Source: Hyphodiscus hymeniophilus
Taxonomy: Eukaryota > Ascomycota > Leotiomycetes > Helotiales > Hyphodiscaceae
Assembly (NCBI GenBank): GCA_016508695.1
Contig: VNKQ01000006.1
Location: 1-64,000, forward strand
DNA: 64,000 nt
Direction of reading: 5' to 3'
Within the stretch, counting starts at the first letter, position 1; each line of letters starts with the position of its first letter. The notes beneath the pieces were generated by a model. It made no database searches. It saw nothing but the letters and a program-made list of their open reading frames with translations, and had not been told where the DNA came from. A program made the position numbers and the translations under genes. Of this stretch, positions 1-10,059 are shown piece by piece.

Positions 1-35
1 CCTAACCCTAACCCTAACCCTAACCCTAACCCTAA
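1..35. repeat. Telomere repeat array (CCCTAA)n
   Basis: Six CCCTAA units (the first lacks one C) open the window. In this orientation the chromosome end is to the left. TTAGGG on the other strand is the usual telomere of filamentous fungi and vertebrates. The array is short, so it is probably trimmed by the assembly. It is followed at once by GGGTTCC, so the junction AACCCTAAGGGTT is a 13-base palindrome. Confidence 0.95.
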
Positions 36-63
36 GGGTTCCTCGCAGGTCTAATAAGGGACG

Positions 64-250
64 AAGGTTCTATATAAGTAGTAGTATTTCCTAGGTAAAT
101 AGAAGCTTCGTGCTTAACTCAAATATAGTATCTTTATACTATACTTAGTAACTACAAAGGTTATACTTACCTTAACTACAATAGCTTCCCTGATTACCCC
201 ACCCAACCTAATTGCCCACGAGACTAACACTAGGTAGCGAGGTTTGTTAC
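64..250 (+). repeat. Subtelomeric repeat copy A (direct copy of 2650-2845)
   Basis: From AAGGTTCTATATAAGTAG to the GAGGTTTGTTA motif, this stretch aligns by eye with 2650-2845, with many C/T and G/A differences. Its core at about 93-151 also matches the reverse complement of 2856-2915 with only about one mismatch. See the related finding. Confidence 0.75.
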
Positions 251-1074
251 AGCTAGCTCTATTTACGCTTTCTTTAGAAGAATTGCTTTTAATATTATTT
301 TAAGTATTTATATATATCGAAGAAGTGTCTTAGCTTAAAGTACTAGAGCTATTAGGGCGATTTTCTTCCTAAGGCTAGGATTCGCGTAATAAATCCTCTA
401 TATAGCCTTTATTTACTAGTACTCTTAATTTGCCTTTAAGACAACTCGAATAAGATTAAAGTTTAATTATATAACTAGTTTGGGCTAATAAATAAAGTTA
501 CGTATTCTCTACTAGGCTTATAATAAAAGATCGTACCTTTAGTAGTAAAGAGGTAAGAGAGGGTATTATATTCGCGAGATTCTCAAGTAATAGAATAAAT
601 TGGCTAAGGCGAGTCTAGTCTAACGAAAAAGCTAGTAGTAATATAGTTAAAGACTTTATAAATACTAGAGTAGGGTTAGTTTGTAAAGTCTTAGGTTGTA
701 ACTTATAATTCTAAACCTAGATTTTATACTCTAAGGGTAATAGTCTTTCTATATTAATTATTACTTTCTATATTACTTAGATCTTATATATAAGATTAGA
801 GTTTACTTTAATTACCTTTTATTTATCTTAAGTATTATATAGTAAACGCTTGCTTCTCTCTTTTTTGCCTAGCCTCTTATAAAGTATTATAATATCTTTG
901 CGCTTTACTCGGCTCTATAGTTATAAACTACTCTATACTTGTATATAAAGATATAAGCCTATATTCTTATTATATTAGTACAATAAGGACGTATAGTAAA
1001 ATATATAAAATAAAAGACATATAGATAAAAAGCTTGATAAGCTTGCTTTATAAGCTTATATTCCTTATTAGGCC

Positions 1075-1640
1075 GTAGGATTATATAACTAGAATATATC
1101 GTAAGGCTCTATTATAGGATTATATAACTAGAATATATCGTAAGGCTCTATTGTAAGATTATATAATTAAAATATATTATAGGGCTCTATTATAAGATTA
1201 TATAACTAGAATATATCGTAAGGCTCTATTATAAGATTATATAACTAGAATATATCGTAGGGCTTTGTCGTAGGATTATATAACTAGAATATGTTGTAAG
1301 GCTCTATCGTAAGATTATATGACTAGAATATATTGTAAGGCTCTATTATAGGATTATATAACTAGAATATATCGTAGGGCTCTATTGTAAGATTATGTGA
1401 CTAGAATATATCGTAGGGCTCTATCGTAGGATTATGTGACTAGAATATATCGTAAGGCTCTATTATAAGATTATATAATTAGAATATATTATAGGGCTTT
1501 ATTATAAGATTATATAACTAGAATATATTATAGGGCTCTATTGTAAGATTATATAACTAGAATATATCGTAAGGCTTTATCGTAGGATTATATAACTAAG
1601 ATATATCGTAAGGCTCTATTATAAGGTTCTATCGTAGAAT
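1075..1640. repeat. 39-bp minisatellite, about 14 copies
   Basis: A 39-base unit beginning AGGATTATATAACTAGAATA and ending GGCTCTATTAT repeats head to tail about 14 times. Units differ mainly at positions read as CGTA, TGTA or TATA, which are C-to-T and G-to-A changes, as expected if RIP acted on the array. Although 39 is a multiple of three, stop codons occur in the frames I checked, so the array is not protein coding. Confidence 0.9.
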
Positions 1641-1655
1641 CACGTGATATACTTT

Positions 1656-1754
1656 TGATATAGCTTAAAGGGGAATATCCAGATCTATTTAAACCTTTTA
1701 CTATTACTTAAGGTATAGATCTAGACGTAATTTCCCCCCTTTAAGCTATATTAT
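1656..1754. repeat. Imperfect palindrome of about 100 bp
   Basis: The left arm contains ATATAGCTTAAAGGGGAAT and then CCAGATCTAT; the right arm contains ATAGATCTAG, then ATTTCCCC and CTTTAAGCTATATT. The two arms are reverse complements with small interruptions around a centre near 1700. It lies directly after the minisatellite and a TCACGTGA at 1640-1647. It could be a MITE-like remnant or a stem-loop; no target-site duplication is obvious. Confidence 0.6.
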
Positions 1755-2649
1755 ATAGTGAGTAAGGTCGGTAATAGTTTTATAAAGTCGATTCTATTAC
1801 CGCCTTATAAAGATTTTCGTAGGGTTGATTCTGCTACCGCCTTTTATATATAGATAGTTTATACGCCTACAATAGCCAAACTCTAACTTAAGAACGACTA
1901 TTCTAGTTAGAAATAAGAGTATAAGTAAAGAATAACGTAAGATTGTTAAGTAAAATTAACTTAAGTTATTATTTTCGAAATTACTTTTCTTTACGTGTAA
2001 GTACTCTTTTTGCGTACTTAGCTATCTTCTTTATATTCTCTGCTTTTTATAGTACGAATTCGATTACCTTTTTCTTTATATTAATAGCATCTTTCTTTTT
2101 CTTATTACTTTGTGTAATTGCGTCTTTAAGTTATTTATATCGTTTGGCACAAGAGAATTTTAAATTATATCTTAAGGTAATAAACTGGATTTACAATTTG
2201 AAGTTATAACTAAGTTCAAAGAATAGTTAGAAAGTTTACAAAGATTTTTTGTTAGGGAATCGCATACAAATTATCTATTTGGTTTTGTAGCTTATTCCTA
2301 CTACTAGCCTATTTCCGATTCTCCGACTGCCTAGAGACGATAGTACAAGAGGCCTATAAGCAAGTCGACGATTATATATCCTACTAAGAATCAATTAAAA
2401 TTCTTTAGTTCTATTAATTGAAACTACTTTACGTTTCTTATATATAGACTAAGTATTCTATATAGCAGTTAAACGGATATATATTATAATTACATAATAA
2501 CTTATAGTCTAAGGCTTAGTAACTAGGCTATAAGAGAACTATAAGTAGCGATTACAGGAGTAGAAGCTACTTTATAGTCACGTAATTAGATTAGTCGTCT
2601 TAAAAGGATTAGAATACTAATCTAACTAATTATATTAATCCCGGGTTAC

Positions 2650-2845
2650 AAAGGTTTTATATAAGTAAGTAGTATTTCTTTAGCAAATAAAAGCTTTATA
2701 CTTAACTCAAATAAAGTATCTTTATATATACTTAGTAACTTGCAAAAGTTATATATTACTTGACTACTAACTAGCTTCTTTACTTACCTAACCCAACTAA
2801 CTTACCTATAATCTATTACTAAGAGTCGAGGTTTATTATAATATA
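2650..2845 (+). repeat. Subtelomeric repeat copy B (direct copy of 64-250)
   Basis: Same order of motifs as copy A: AAGGTTTTATATAAGTAAG, AAATAAAAGCTT, CTTAACTCAAATAAAGTATC, CTTAGTAACTTG, CTAACCCAACTAACTT and GTCGAGGTTTATTA. It is more diverged from A than copy C is. Confidence 0.7.
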
Positions 2846-2855
2846 TACTTAGCTA

Positions 2856-2915
2856 TTACTAAGTATAATATAAAGATACTATATTTGAGTTAAGCACGAA
2901 GCTTCTATTTACCAA
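2856..2915 (-). repeat. Subtelomeric repeat copy C (inverted, partial)
   Basis: On the minus strand this reads GGTAAATAGAAGCTTCGTGC, then CTTAACTCAAATATAGTATC and so on, nearly identical over about 60 bases to copy A at 93-151. It lies directly next to copy B in the opposite orientation, so B and C form an inverted pair. Confidence 0.8.
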
Positions 2916-3081
2916 GAAAATATAATTCAATTATAAAGTACTTTTATCCCTCTAGACTCAAGGAACCAAGAAGTCCTTAATTCTACTACGTGAGTCTGGG
3001 TCCGTGATTTCTACTCGTGGTTTTCTGTGCAGTTCCTTTTGCCAAGCCTCTATTATGTAATTATAATACAACTATATCCAA

Positions 3082-3165
3082 TAACAAATTAATTAAATAA
3101 CCAATTGTATTTAATAACCAATTGCATTTCATAACCAATTATATTTAATAACTAACTATAGTTTA
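3082..3165. repeat. Short tandem repeat, about 20-bp unit, 4 copies
   Basis: AATAACCAATTGTATTT-like units follow each other four times with substitutions (CCAATTG, CCAATTG, CCAATTA, CTAACTA). The repeat contains CCAAT and CAATTG words but lies at the edge of the RIP-like block, so I do not read it as a promoter. Confidence 0.6.
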
Positions 3166-3364
3166 CAACTTACTGTAATTTAATAGCCTAAAGCCCTGTA
3201 ACCCAGCTAAAGTAGTAATAATACTTTTAGCTATAACCTTAATTTTCTTCCTAAGCGCGATTCCCCTACTAGCGCTAGCAATATCTCACCGGACGAGGGG
3301 ATAAATACTCAGCTGTAATCTAGCCCTTTTCCCTTTATTTTCAATAACGATATTGCCCTCGATC

Positions 3365-4168
3365 ATGTTGTACTGGGTCGTTTCCGTACTACTCGTCGCT
3401 GTCTTGGGCCGAGCCATCAATGAAGAGGAACAACATCCGCTGGTGCCCGAGATTCCAAGTGGCCTGAACCGCGTGCCCGGCCATTCAATTGTTAGATTGT
3501 GTCCCGAGTCACGCGACACCGACGCCCTCGCGATCGAGAACATTGCTAACAGACCCTATGTACCTTATTTGTATGTCCTTAACAGCGATCTGACGTTCTT
3601 CGTGCGCTTGGTTTCTGATCGGAACGTCTAGGAACGAAGAAATAGATGTCTTGATTTGGGGTGATTATCACACCGTTTGTTTAATCAGGCTAAAACAACT
3701 TGTCTGACTGATACAGGCAACTTGACACGCGACATCTCAGTGGACTCAACCGTTGACTATCAGATCAATGTGACAGCAAACACGGGAGATGTTGGCGCGC
3801 TCAACGGTACATTCCATATCTGTGATTATCTCGAGAAGATGCACCAGCCTCCGGATTCGAACGAGCCCGAGAAAGCATGCCCCCCGAGTGAAGGACCCAT
3901 ATTCATTGACTACGCGTTTTGGTTTGCAGACTTTCTGGTCGCTCCTGTATGTATTTGATGACTGACTACCCTTGAAATGAGACCGACGGCTTATGACTTT
4001 GTGTAGGGACAATGGAGCGTACAATTGGACGCGAAGACCCCAGACGGAGATAGGATCTATTGCCTTCAAACAGAATTTGATCTCCAATGTCGTCCGGGAT
4101 ATAACGGTCCAGAGTGTCTGCGCAACACATCGGATACAACCAGAATCAGCTGGATGTTGCAGAACTAA
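3365..4168 (+). CDS. Secreted ML-domain (MD-2-related lipid-recognition) protein
   Basis: Probable product of about 221 residues in three exons. The ATG at 3365 starts a hydrophobic signal peptide (MLYWVVSVLLVAVLG). The rest follows the ML/PG-PI transfer layout: an N-terminal Cys with D-A-L-x-I-x-x-I, a central HICDYL, a CPP segment, and the closing strand pair WSVQLDAKTPDGDRIYCLQT. ML proteins bind sterols or phospholipids in secreted or vacuolar compartments. Intron 2 is 3947-4006 (GTATGT...TGTGTAG) and is firm. Intron 1 is probably 3611-3688, but 3602 and 3626 give the same frame at the donor side. After the ML fold the protein continues with CRPGYNGPEC, an EGF-like C-x-x-G-Y-x-G-x-x-C motif unusual for this family. 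It is the first gene inside the telomere. The ML call rests on motif layout read by eye. Confidence 0.65.
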
Positions 4169-5859
4169 ATCGGTGACCGAACCTGGTGATGGCATCGGGG
4201 AATGGAGGTAGTTGGTCATTTGAGTATGCCCGTGCTTTCAATAAAGTTTGAATAGTAAAATATATTGGTTTTTAATCAATTATCAATGTTGGTAGTACTT
4301 CTGCTCACATGCTGAAAATGCGAATTTTAGCAGGGTGCGAAGTTTAGCCGGGAATCCGAGTACAAAAATCATCAAGACATTGCCCCATAGATTTGAAGAT
4401 ATTCAATGGCAGTAGGGCACGCAAGCCATAACTAATCGATCTAGGTTCTCTTCCTCAAAGGTTGGACTGATATGCCAACCCTTTGTGTCAAGCTCCTTGA
4501 GTAAGGTTTCGCTTGCATTCCGGCCTCCTTTCCGTTCCTTTCGTATCTTAATCAGAGAACCCGACATCTCGGGAAACAACCAAGTCATCGTCTATCGCTT
4601 TGAGAACCTCCCTTGGATTAGATCCCAGTTTTGCTTGCAACTCGAGTTAAGGTTGGAAGGCCTCGAGAGCTTGTCGGCGGTGTGTCGGGTGCTCGGTTGT
4701 ACCGCTATCAGGGAGGTGATTGCGGGCAAAATAATCAATTGTTTCCCCAGTCTTGCGATCTGTATAAGGCTTCAGATAGGAGAGTTTCCGTGTTTGGTGA
4801 TCGCTCGATTCCAAGAAAAGAGAGTGATGACAACCAGTACCTTTCCCGCTTCTATATTGCCTTGAGCCTTTTCTCTTCGAGGCCTTGGCCCTGGATAAGG
4901 TTCCCGTCTACGCCCGTCTCTTCTTTCCATCCTGGATTCTAACCTGACATCTCTTTCCAAAGGTATACCCAAAGCCGTGTTCCTTCGTCTATGTATTGAT
5001 ATCATGAGATGCCTCTTATTTACTTGTATATATATGCTCAGGTGGAAGGAGGTATTCAGGAGGGTTGGTGGGGCCTGTAAAAGGATCGTCTTCAACAGGG
5101 TCAGTAGTAACTCAAGGGTTACGAAGAATGTTTGCTAAGGGCCACAATCAAGGGATGAACTAGCGTTTCTGCGAAGTACAACGAAAGCTCGCTGTGGGAG
5201 TTATCACCATGATTATAAATCTGTCTGTACTTCAGAAAGCACAACACACCACACGTTCTCGCCCACGGACATCTCCAAGTCTAATGTCGCTTGAAGACGA
5301 ACAGGTGAGCTGGAAGGCAGAGCTCGAAATTGATGTACAGCACGTCGTTGTACAATCTGACTGCTCGTCATTCTCGATTCAAGATCCTCACAGAGTTTCT
5401 GAAATGGCAACTTTGAACCGTCGAGGACCTTTATAAATCCTTGCCGTGATTTGATAAAGAAACATGCCGCCACTGTTCTATAGTTTGAACCCAAAGCTAC
5501 AAGTGTGGTGTGAGAAAAGCCCTATCCAGTACGTTACCTAGACAATGCCATCCTGAGGCATAAACTATGACGTAAACACTGCCTTTTACTCAAGTTTGTA
5601 TGAATCTAATTTTGACATCCTTTAAGGAAGTTTACAGTCAATGCAGGTACTCTTAACACTGGGGTATAAATATTCTACGAGGTAGCATTGAAACTTTGCA
5701 GCAAACATATCACGATTCCTTACTGATTCCTTGATATCCAAGTTACGAATCTATACTACAATACATTACCGACAGCTTACCCCCCGACTCCACGATCTTA
5801 GGCACGAAGGTCCATCCTCACTTTTATTTGTAATTATTTACGACCACACCTAAGTCAAT
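4169..5859. other. Intergenic region, no supported gene
   Basis: About 1.7 kb with only short overlapping open frames on both strands and no recognisable domain or coherent exon chain. A TATAAATA box at 5665-5672 lies upstream of the next gene. Confidence 0.6.
5665..5672 (+). promoter_or_regulatory. TATA box upstream of the 5860 gene
   Basis: TATAAATA about 190 bases before the ATG at 5860. Spacing fits a fungal core promoter with a 5' leader of 100-150 bases. Confidence 0.4.
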
Positions 5860-6624
5860 ATGCCACGCCGAAGCTATACCATCTACCCAACAGATCCTTC
5901 AGTCGTTCCTCCTACTATACAAGACTTCATCCGCATAACCAACTCCCACCCAGAAGTCAGATCAGGCCCTGTGACCTTCGACATCTACAGCCAGAAAGAT
6001 AACGACCTAGAAGAGAAACAAACGTTCAATAAAACTCCTGTGGAAATTATGCAGAATATTGTCCTAAAGCTGTCCCGTAGGAATCCTACCATTGTCATCA
6101 TGGACACGCAGACCCTTAGCGACGGCAGCGTGATCATATCGGGTCCAAGGGAAGTCGAATGGATAGACTACGACAGCGACGCCAGCGACGACAGTCTTCA
6201 GGACCTAGGCGATGACGATGATCTCACACCAGAAAAAGAAGAATCGCGGAGACTTAATAGTAAGAAAAAGCTTCTTGAACGGCAGCGGGTCTTGGCAAGG
6301 GAGACGGAGGAGAGGACTGGAGTGCAATGGTTTGAAGAAGAGGGGAAAGTTATACAGGTTTTTGCGGTAAGAGTGGTGGCTGCTTGGGTTGCGTGGTACT
6401 TGAGGGTATTGGAGGTGAAGCCGCTTTTGCCTGAGGTAGGTTTTCTTCATGTATAAAGTTGCTTGGTGAGATCCTTCAACAGTCTTGTTAGGATGAAGTA
6501 CTATCCTGAAGCTAATTTTGGATTACCATAGTTTGCGGAAAGAGCAGCGGTTAACGGAGGTGTGTTGGGTGCTAATCACGATTTAGCTGAGCCTTTAGAG
6601 GAATTCCAAAGTGCAATAGTTTGA
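5860..6624 (+). CDS. Acidic protein of unknown function
   Basis: No family recognised. The open frame runs from the ATG at 5860. Instead of stopping at 6456 I favour an intron 6436-6531 (GTAGGT...CCATAG) and a second exon 6532-6624, giving about 222 residues. The N-terminal 100 residues (PTIQDFIRITNSHPEV, VEIMQNIVLKLSRRNP) look like a compact domain. Residues 105-130 are an acidic stretch (DYDSDASDDS, DDDDLTPEKEE), followed by a charged, probably helical segment and a hydrophobic patch (VVAAWVAWYLRVL). No signal peptide. The splice choice is inferred only from junction sequences and from the frame staying open. Confidence 0.5.
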
Positions 6625-6844
6625 TGTCAGAATTACTACGGGCTGTATTACAAAAGCAGAGCTTCTGTCAGATATAATATCCTTGCAGGTAGACGGTGTG
6701 CACTTGTAGCGTGGGGGTTTCAAATTGGTAGAATCAAGCATTGTTGAGAAATTCGACTGATTCCATCTAGCTGCCATAAAATAACTGCCAGTAACGACTC
6801 TTTCAAAAGAGTGCGACGTCGCTCTAATTATAGTACTCTACTCT

Positions 6845-8780
6845 CTACGCAGCAGTCTTCTCATCTCCGCCCTCTCCACCCTCGCTCGTTTGCCCTGCTT
6901 CTTCACCCTTCGTCATTGCTTGATTCTTCTTCTCATGATTTGTAACAAATGTCTCGTTATGCTCAGACATAAACTCGTCATTATCCAAGTGCCTAAACGT
7001 GAAGTAGAAATGGATAGTCAACACAAACAAGGCAATCGCGGGTCCAGCCCAGACCCAGATAAGATGCGGGTCACGGATCGCAGGAGTAATAGCTTCACCG
7101 AGTGCAGCACTCAAAGCATTGGTAAACAAAAAGATAGCCATTACTAAAGAGCGCATGCTCTTTGGGGAACGAGCATATGCGAGCTCGTAGGCTGTAACCC
7201 AGCAGAAACATTCGGAAATAGCACCGAGTGCAACATTGGGAATTTGCAACCAGACCGAGAGCGGCGAGACACCAGTGCCGATGGTGCAGCCTGTCAATCC
7301 TGGGCCGCCAGCATGCCACCCACAAGGCGACGTCTCATAGATACGCCATTGGACAATAGCGCCAATTATCCCTGAGATCCAGGCAAGTGTAAAACCAAAT
7401 GTGATGCGGCTAATACGTCCAAAGCGGATCTTGTATCTTCGCAGGAGTGGATAAATAACGTAGCTGAGGGTAGGGATGGTAACAATTATCGTCAGTGGGT
7501 TGAAATTACCGAGTAAATCGTTAGGAGCGCCGTTCGTTGTCATTGTCGCTGCTTGTGAAGTTGCCACGCTACCAATGCCGCCATCGTTGTTATTGTAAAC
7601 AGCAAAGTATAGGAATATTTGGCATGCTGAGAAAGTTCGTTGAACATCGTCGACGAGGTTATCATCCCATGGGATGGGATTGCCTCTCCATTCAGTGATG
7701 CCGTTGGCCCGCATGACTGAGGGCCGAGCAGGGTCCCAGAAGCCTTTTCGTCCGAGTCGCCAAGTATTCTTCTTCAAAGCAATCCAGATGACAGCAAAGA
7801 CATTGTCATATGCAGAATCGCTGGGCGGTATCTTGATGGTTCTCTTGTAGTTGAGAATCAGAAGGATCGGAAGCAGGAAGTAAATGATACCGGGAGTCAA
7901 GTAGGCTAGCCAGTATCCGACATCTTTCTCAGAGTAGGTCGTAGCTAATGCGAAGAAAGCACCAACGTTGATTAGACCGTAGAAGATCAACATCATTCGC
8001 TGAATGGTAGTTTCTGGATCGACAATAACCTTCTCGCCACTCTTCAAAACCTTCACGAACTGACGCTGATGCTGGTATTGGTCGAGAATGGTAGGTGTAA
8101 TATTTGGTTTAAAGATACCTGTTGTAGTCAGAAGAGGTTAAGAGAACATGTCCAAGAACATACCTGCTCCAAAAGCAAGGATGAAAAATCCAATCAGATA
8201 TGGCGCCATTGCGTGTCCACCTTGGAGAACACTGGGGATCGCGCCAAAAATCAAGACAAGGTGAGCTATACCACAGACCAAAACTCCAACCGCGATGACT
8301 TTATAGCGTCCCAGCCGGGTATCAGCCCACCAAGCACCAAAGATGGGGATAACATAGGCCAAGAATTGAAATAATAGCACAAAAGCGTTAGAGAACTGCT
8401 CGCCCTTGTTGAGAGCGCCGGCCGTCTGCTGTGAGCCTTTAGGTGGGGCTCCGGCTCCATTCCCCCAGCAGGAAGGGGAAACTGCATGAAGTTCGAGAAT
8501 ACCGTTTGAACACCATAGTATGAGGCACGTTCTGCGAACTCCACAGCGCAAAGAACAAAGGAGGAAGCTGGAATTTTGTCTGACACCTTTCGAAGCGAGG
8601 TCATCTCTTCCTCAGTCGGCCGAGGATACTCGAGATCATCGTCATCCCCTCTAATATCATGGGCTTCAACTAGGGACTTGTCGTGGTCGGGTTGGCCAAT
8701 GGCGTCGATGGGAGCGTAGGAGCTTCGGCCATGAGGCTCAGCCACCTCCGGTGGGACACTGGTTGCGAAGACAGAAGGTT
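6845..8780 (-). pseudogene. PTR2-type oligopeptide (POT family) transporter with a one-base frameshift
   Basis: Proton-coupled di/tripeptide transporter of the plasma membrane. Reading down the minus strand: acidic N-terminus, EFAERASYYGVQTVFSNF (the POT signature around TM1), the ADTRLGRYK loop, FGAGIFKPNITP (PTR2 signature), then TM helices to a charged tail ending at 6845. One 45-bp intron (8120-8164, GTATGT...ACAG) is clear and rejoins FGAG to IFKPN. At the G run on the minus strand (8462-8466) the frame breaks: LPAGG continues as MEPEPH instead of NGAGAPP, which is the normal continuation and is present one base out of frame. One extra G would restore a complete gene, so this is either an assembly error or a recent pseudogene. 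The 5' end is unresolved: no in-frame ATG follows directly, so a small upstream exon near 8800-8860 is likely. Confidence 0.85.
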
Positions 8781-8789
8781 CTAATGGGT

Positions 8790-9759
8790 TTGTAGCTATG
8801 ATTCAAGATTAGCTTTCCGTCCCAATTTGAGGAAAGACATGCAAACCCATCTTAAAACCTGGTGAGTTGGAAATGTGCAAAATCCCAACGTCGGAGTTGC
8901 GAGTGTTCTGCTGAGGGCCTGGTGGCATTAAGTACGATAAGGATCGTCGCGCAGACATTCCTGCAAATGGAAAATAATGCATAGAGGGGTGATGGTTTCA
9001 TTATGCTGCGAAAAGGCGCCATCCCGAGCCATTCATTCTTGAAGGTGATGCTGATCTGTATGGTGGCACCTTCCTAAAGCAGTCACGAATACCCATGAAA
9101 TGGCAGGGTACCGGAGTAGGTTCTCATCTGTTTGGTCCCTTCCCACGACGTTGGAGTAGACTTGCTGCACCAGCTCATCTCTTATCAGCTCCCAGACCCG
9201 ATCTGTGTGTGTTACTAGTAGGAGGTCACACCATCACATACGAAGGGTACTCTATCCCGGGGATTTGAAATCACTCTCACACAGAGGGACATCAATGGAA
9301 ATCATGGATAATATCCGGATAGCATGCCCGGCGGCTAGCTTCCGGCGCTAATAAGGCTTAACTATACCGTAACAGGGGACTTAAATACAAAAAACCACTG
9401 TTCAAAGCGTCCAAAAGTACCTGATCCCCAATCCATCCTCTACACTGTTTGGGAAAACGGAGTGCAATGCTATGGTTAATTTTAAAACAAATTGTAATAT
9501 GCGCTTAGAATATGTAGCTTGGGAAAACAGTAGCTAGTTATAGAAATCTTTGATATCAGAGCTAAAAAACCCTGTAACAGTGTTATATTTATTTGGTTCA
9601 ACCTTTTGATTTTAAAGATGACACTTTTTCTACCGGCATATTTTCCAGCGCAATGAGCACGAAACGCGACAAGATAGAGGATTAGTATAAATAAGAACAT
9701 CCCGCCTGGTGCTGACTTCACCTACAACTTCATCGTGAATCAAAACTGTACATAGTGTT
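8790..9759. other. Intergenic region upstream of the peptide transporter
   Basis: About 1 kb without a coding pattern. It should hold the transporter promoter (minus strand) and, at its right end, the TATA box at 9686. No repeats seen. Confidence 0.5.
9686..9693 (+). promoter_or_regulatory. TATA box before a possible small gene
   Basis: TATAAATA lies 67 bases before the ATG at 9760, a spacing typical of a strong fungal promoter. It is the main support for the small gene downstream. Confidence 0.4.
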
Positions 9760-10042
9760 ATGTCTGCGATACAGAGTTCTGCTATCTCCGGCTTTAATTG
9801 TTCACGATACGATCCTCGTTTCAACAATATGTACGAGGAAGAGTTCACTCTCACGATGAGTGATCTCACTGAGACGTGCTACTTGTCTCGCCAAAATCGA
9901 AGTGCCGACGTAGATACAAGAGCGCCTGAATATCCCAAGCGACCACTAAAAAGTATGTCAAGCTACCGGTATTCCACCTGTCGGAGACTCTGCAGTGAAT
10001 GCTGTAGACCTTTTGGATCTGAACAGCCCAAACAAGCAGTAG
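9760..10042 (+). CDS. Possible small protein of about 79 residues, unknown
   Basis: ATG at 9760 opens a frame with EEEFTLTMSDLTETCYLS. A GTATGT donor at 9953 and a CTCTGCAG acceptor ending 9995 would remove a 43-bp intron and give a short tail ending LNSPNKQ at a TAG (10040-10042). Without splicing the frame runs to 10059. No signal peptide, no known family. Composition is ordinary and the call depends on the TATA box and the good splice sites. Confidence 0.3.
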
Positions 10043-10059
10043 CCGTCCCCGTCCGCTAG

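Larger units (their letters stand above)
60..3240. repeat. AT-rich, RIP-like subtelomeric block without intact genes
   Basis: The sequence is dominated by TA, TTA and TATA words with very few CA/TG pairs and almost no usable ATG codons, in sharp contrast to the balanced sequence from about 3250 onward. This is the pattern left by repeat-induced point mutation (C to T in CpA, on both strands) in duplicated fungal DNA. The block contains the internal repeats listed separately. The only longer open frame (1943-2209, 88 codons) has no ATG start, is Phe/Ile/Leu-rich and resembles no family I know; I treat it as a by-product of base composition. Confidence 0.8.

Noticed and set aside
1075..1640. 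CRISPR-like array
   Set aside because: Head-to-tail units without spacers in a eukaryotic subtelomere; it is a minisatellite.
1943..2209. 88-codon Phe/Ile/Leu-rich open frame in the AT-rich block
   Set aside because: Begins with TTG, no ATG, hydrophobic only because of T-rich codons in RIP-like DNA.
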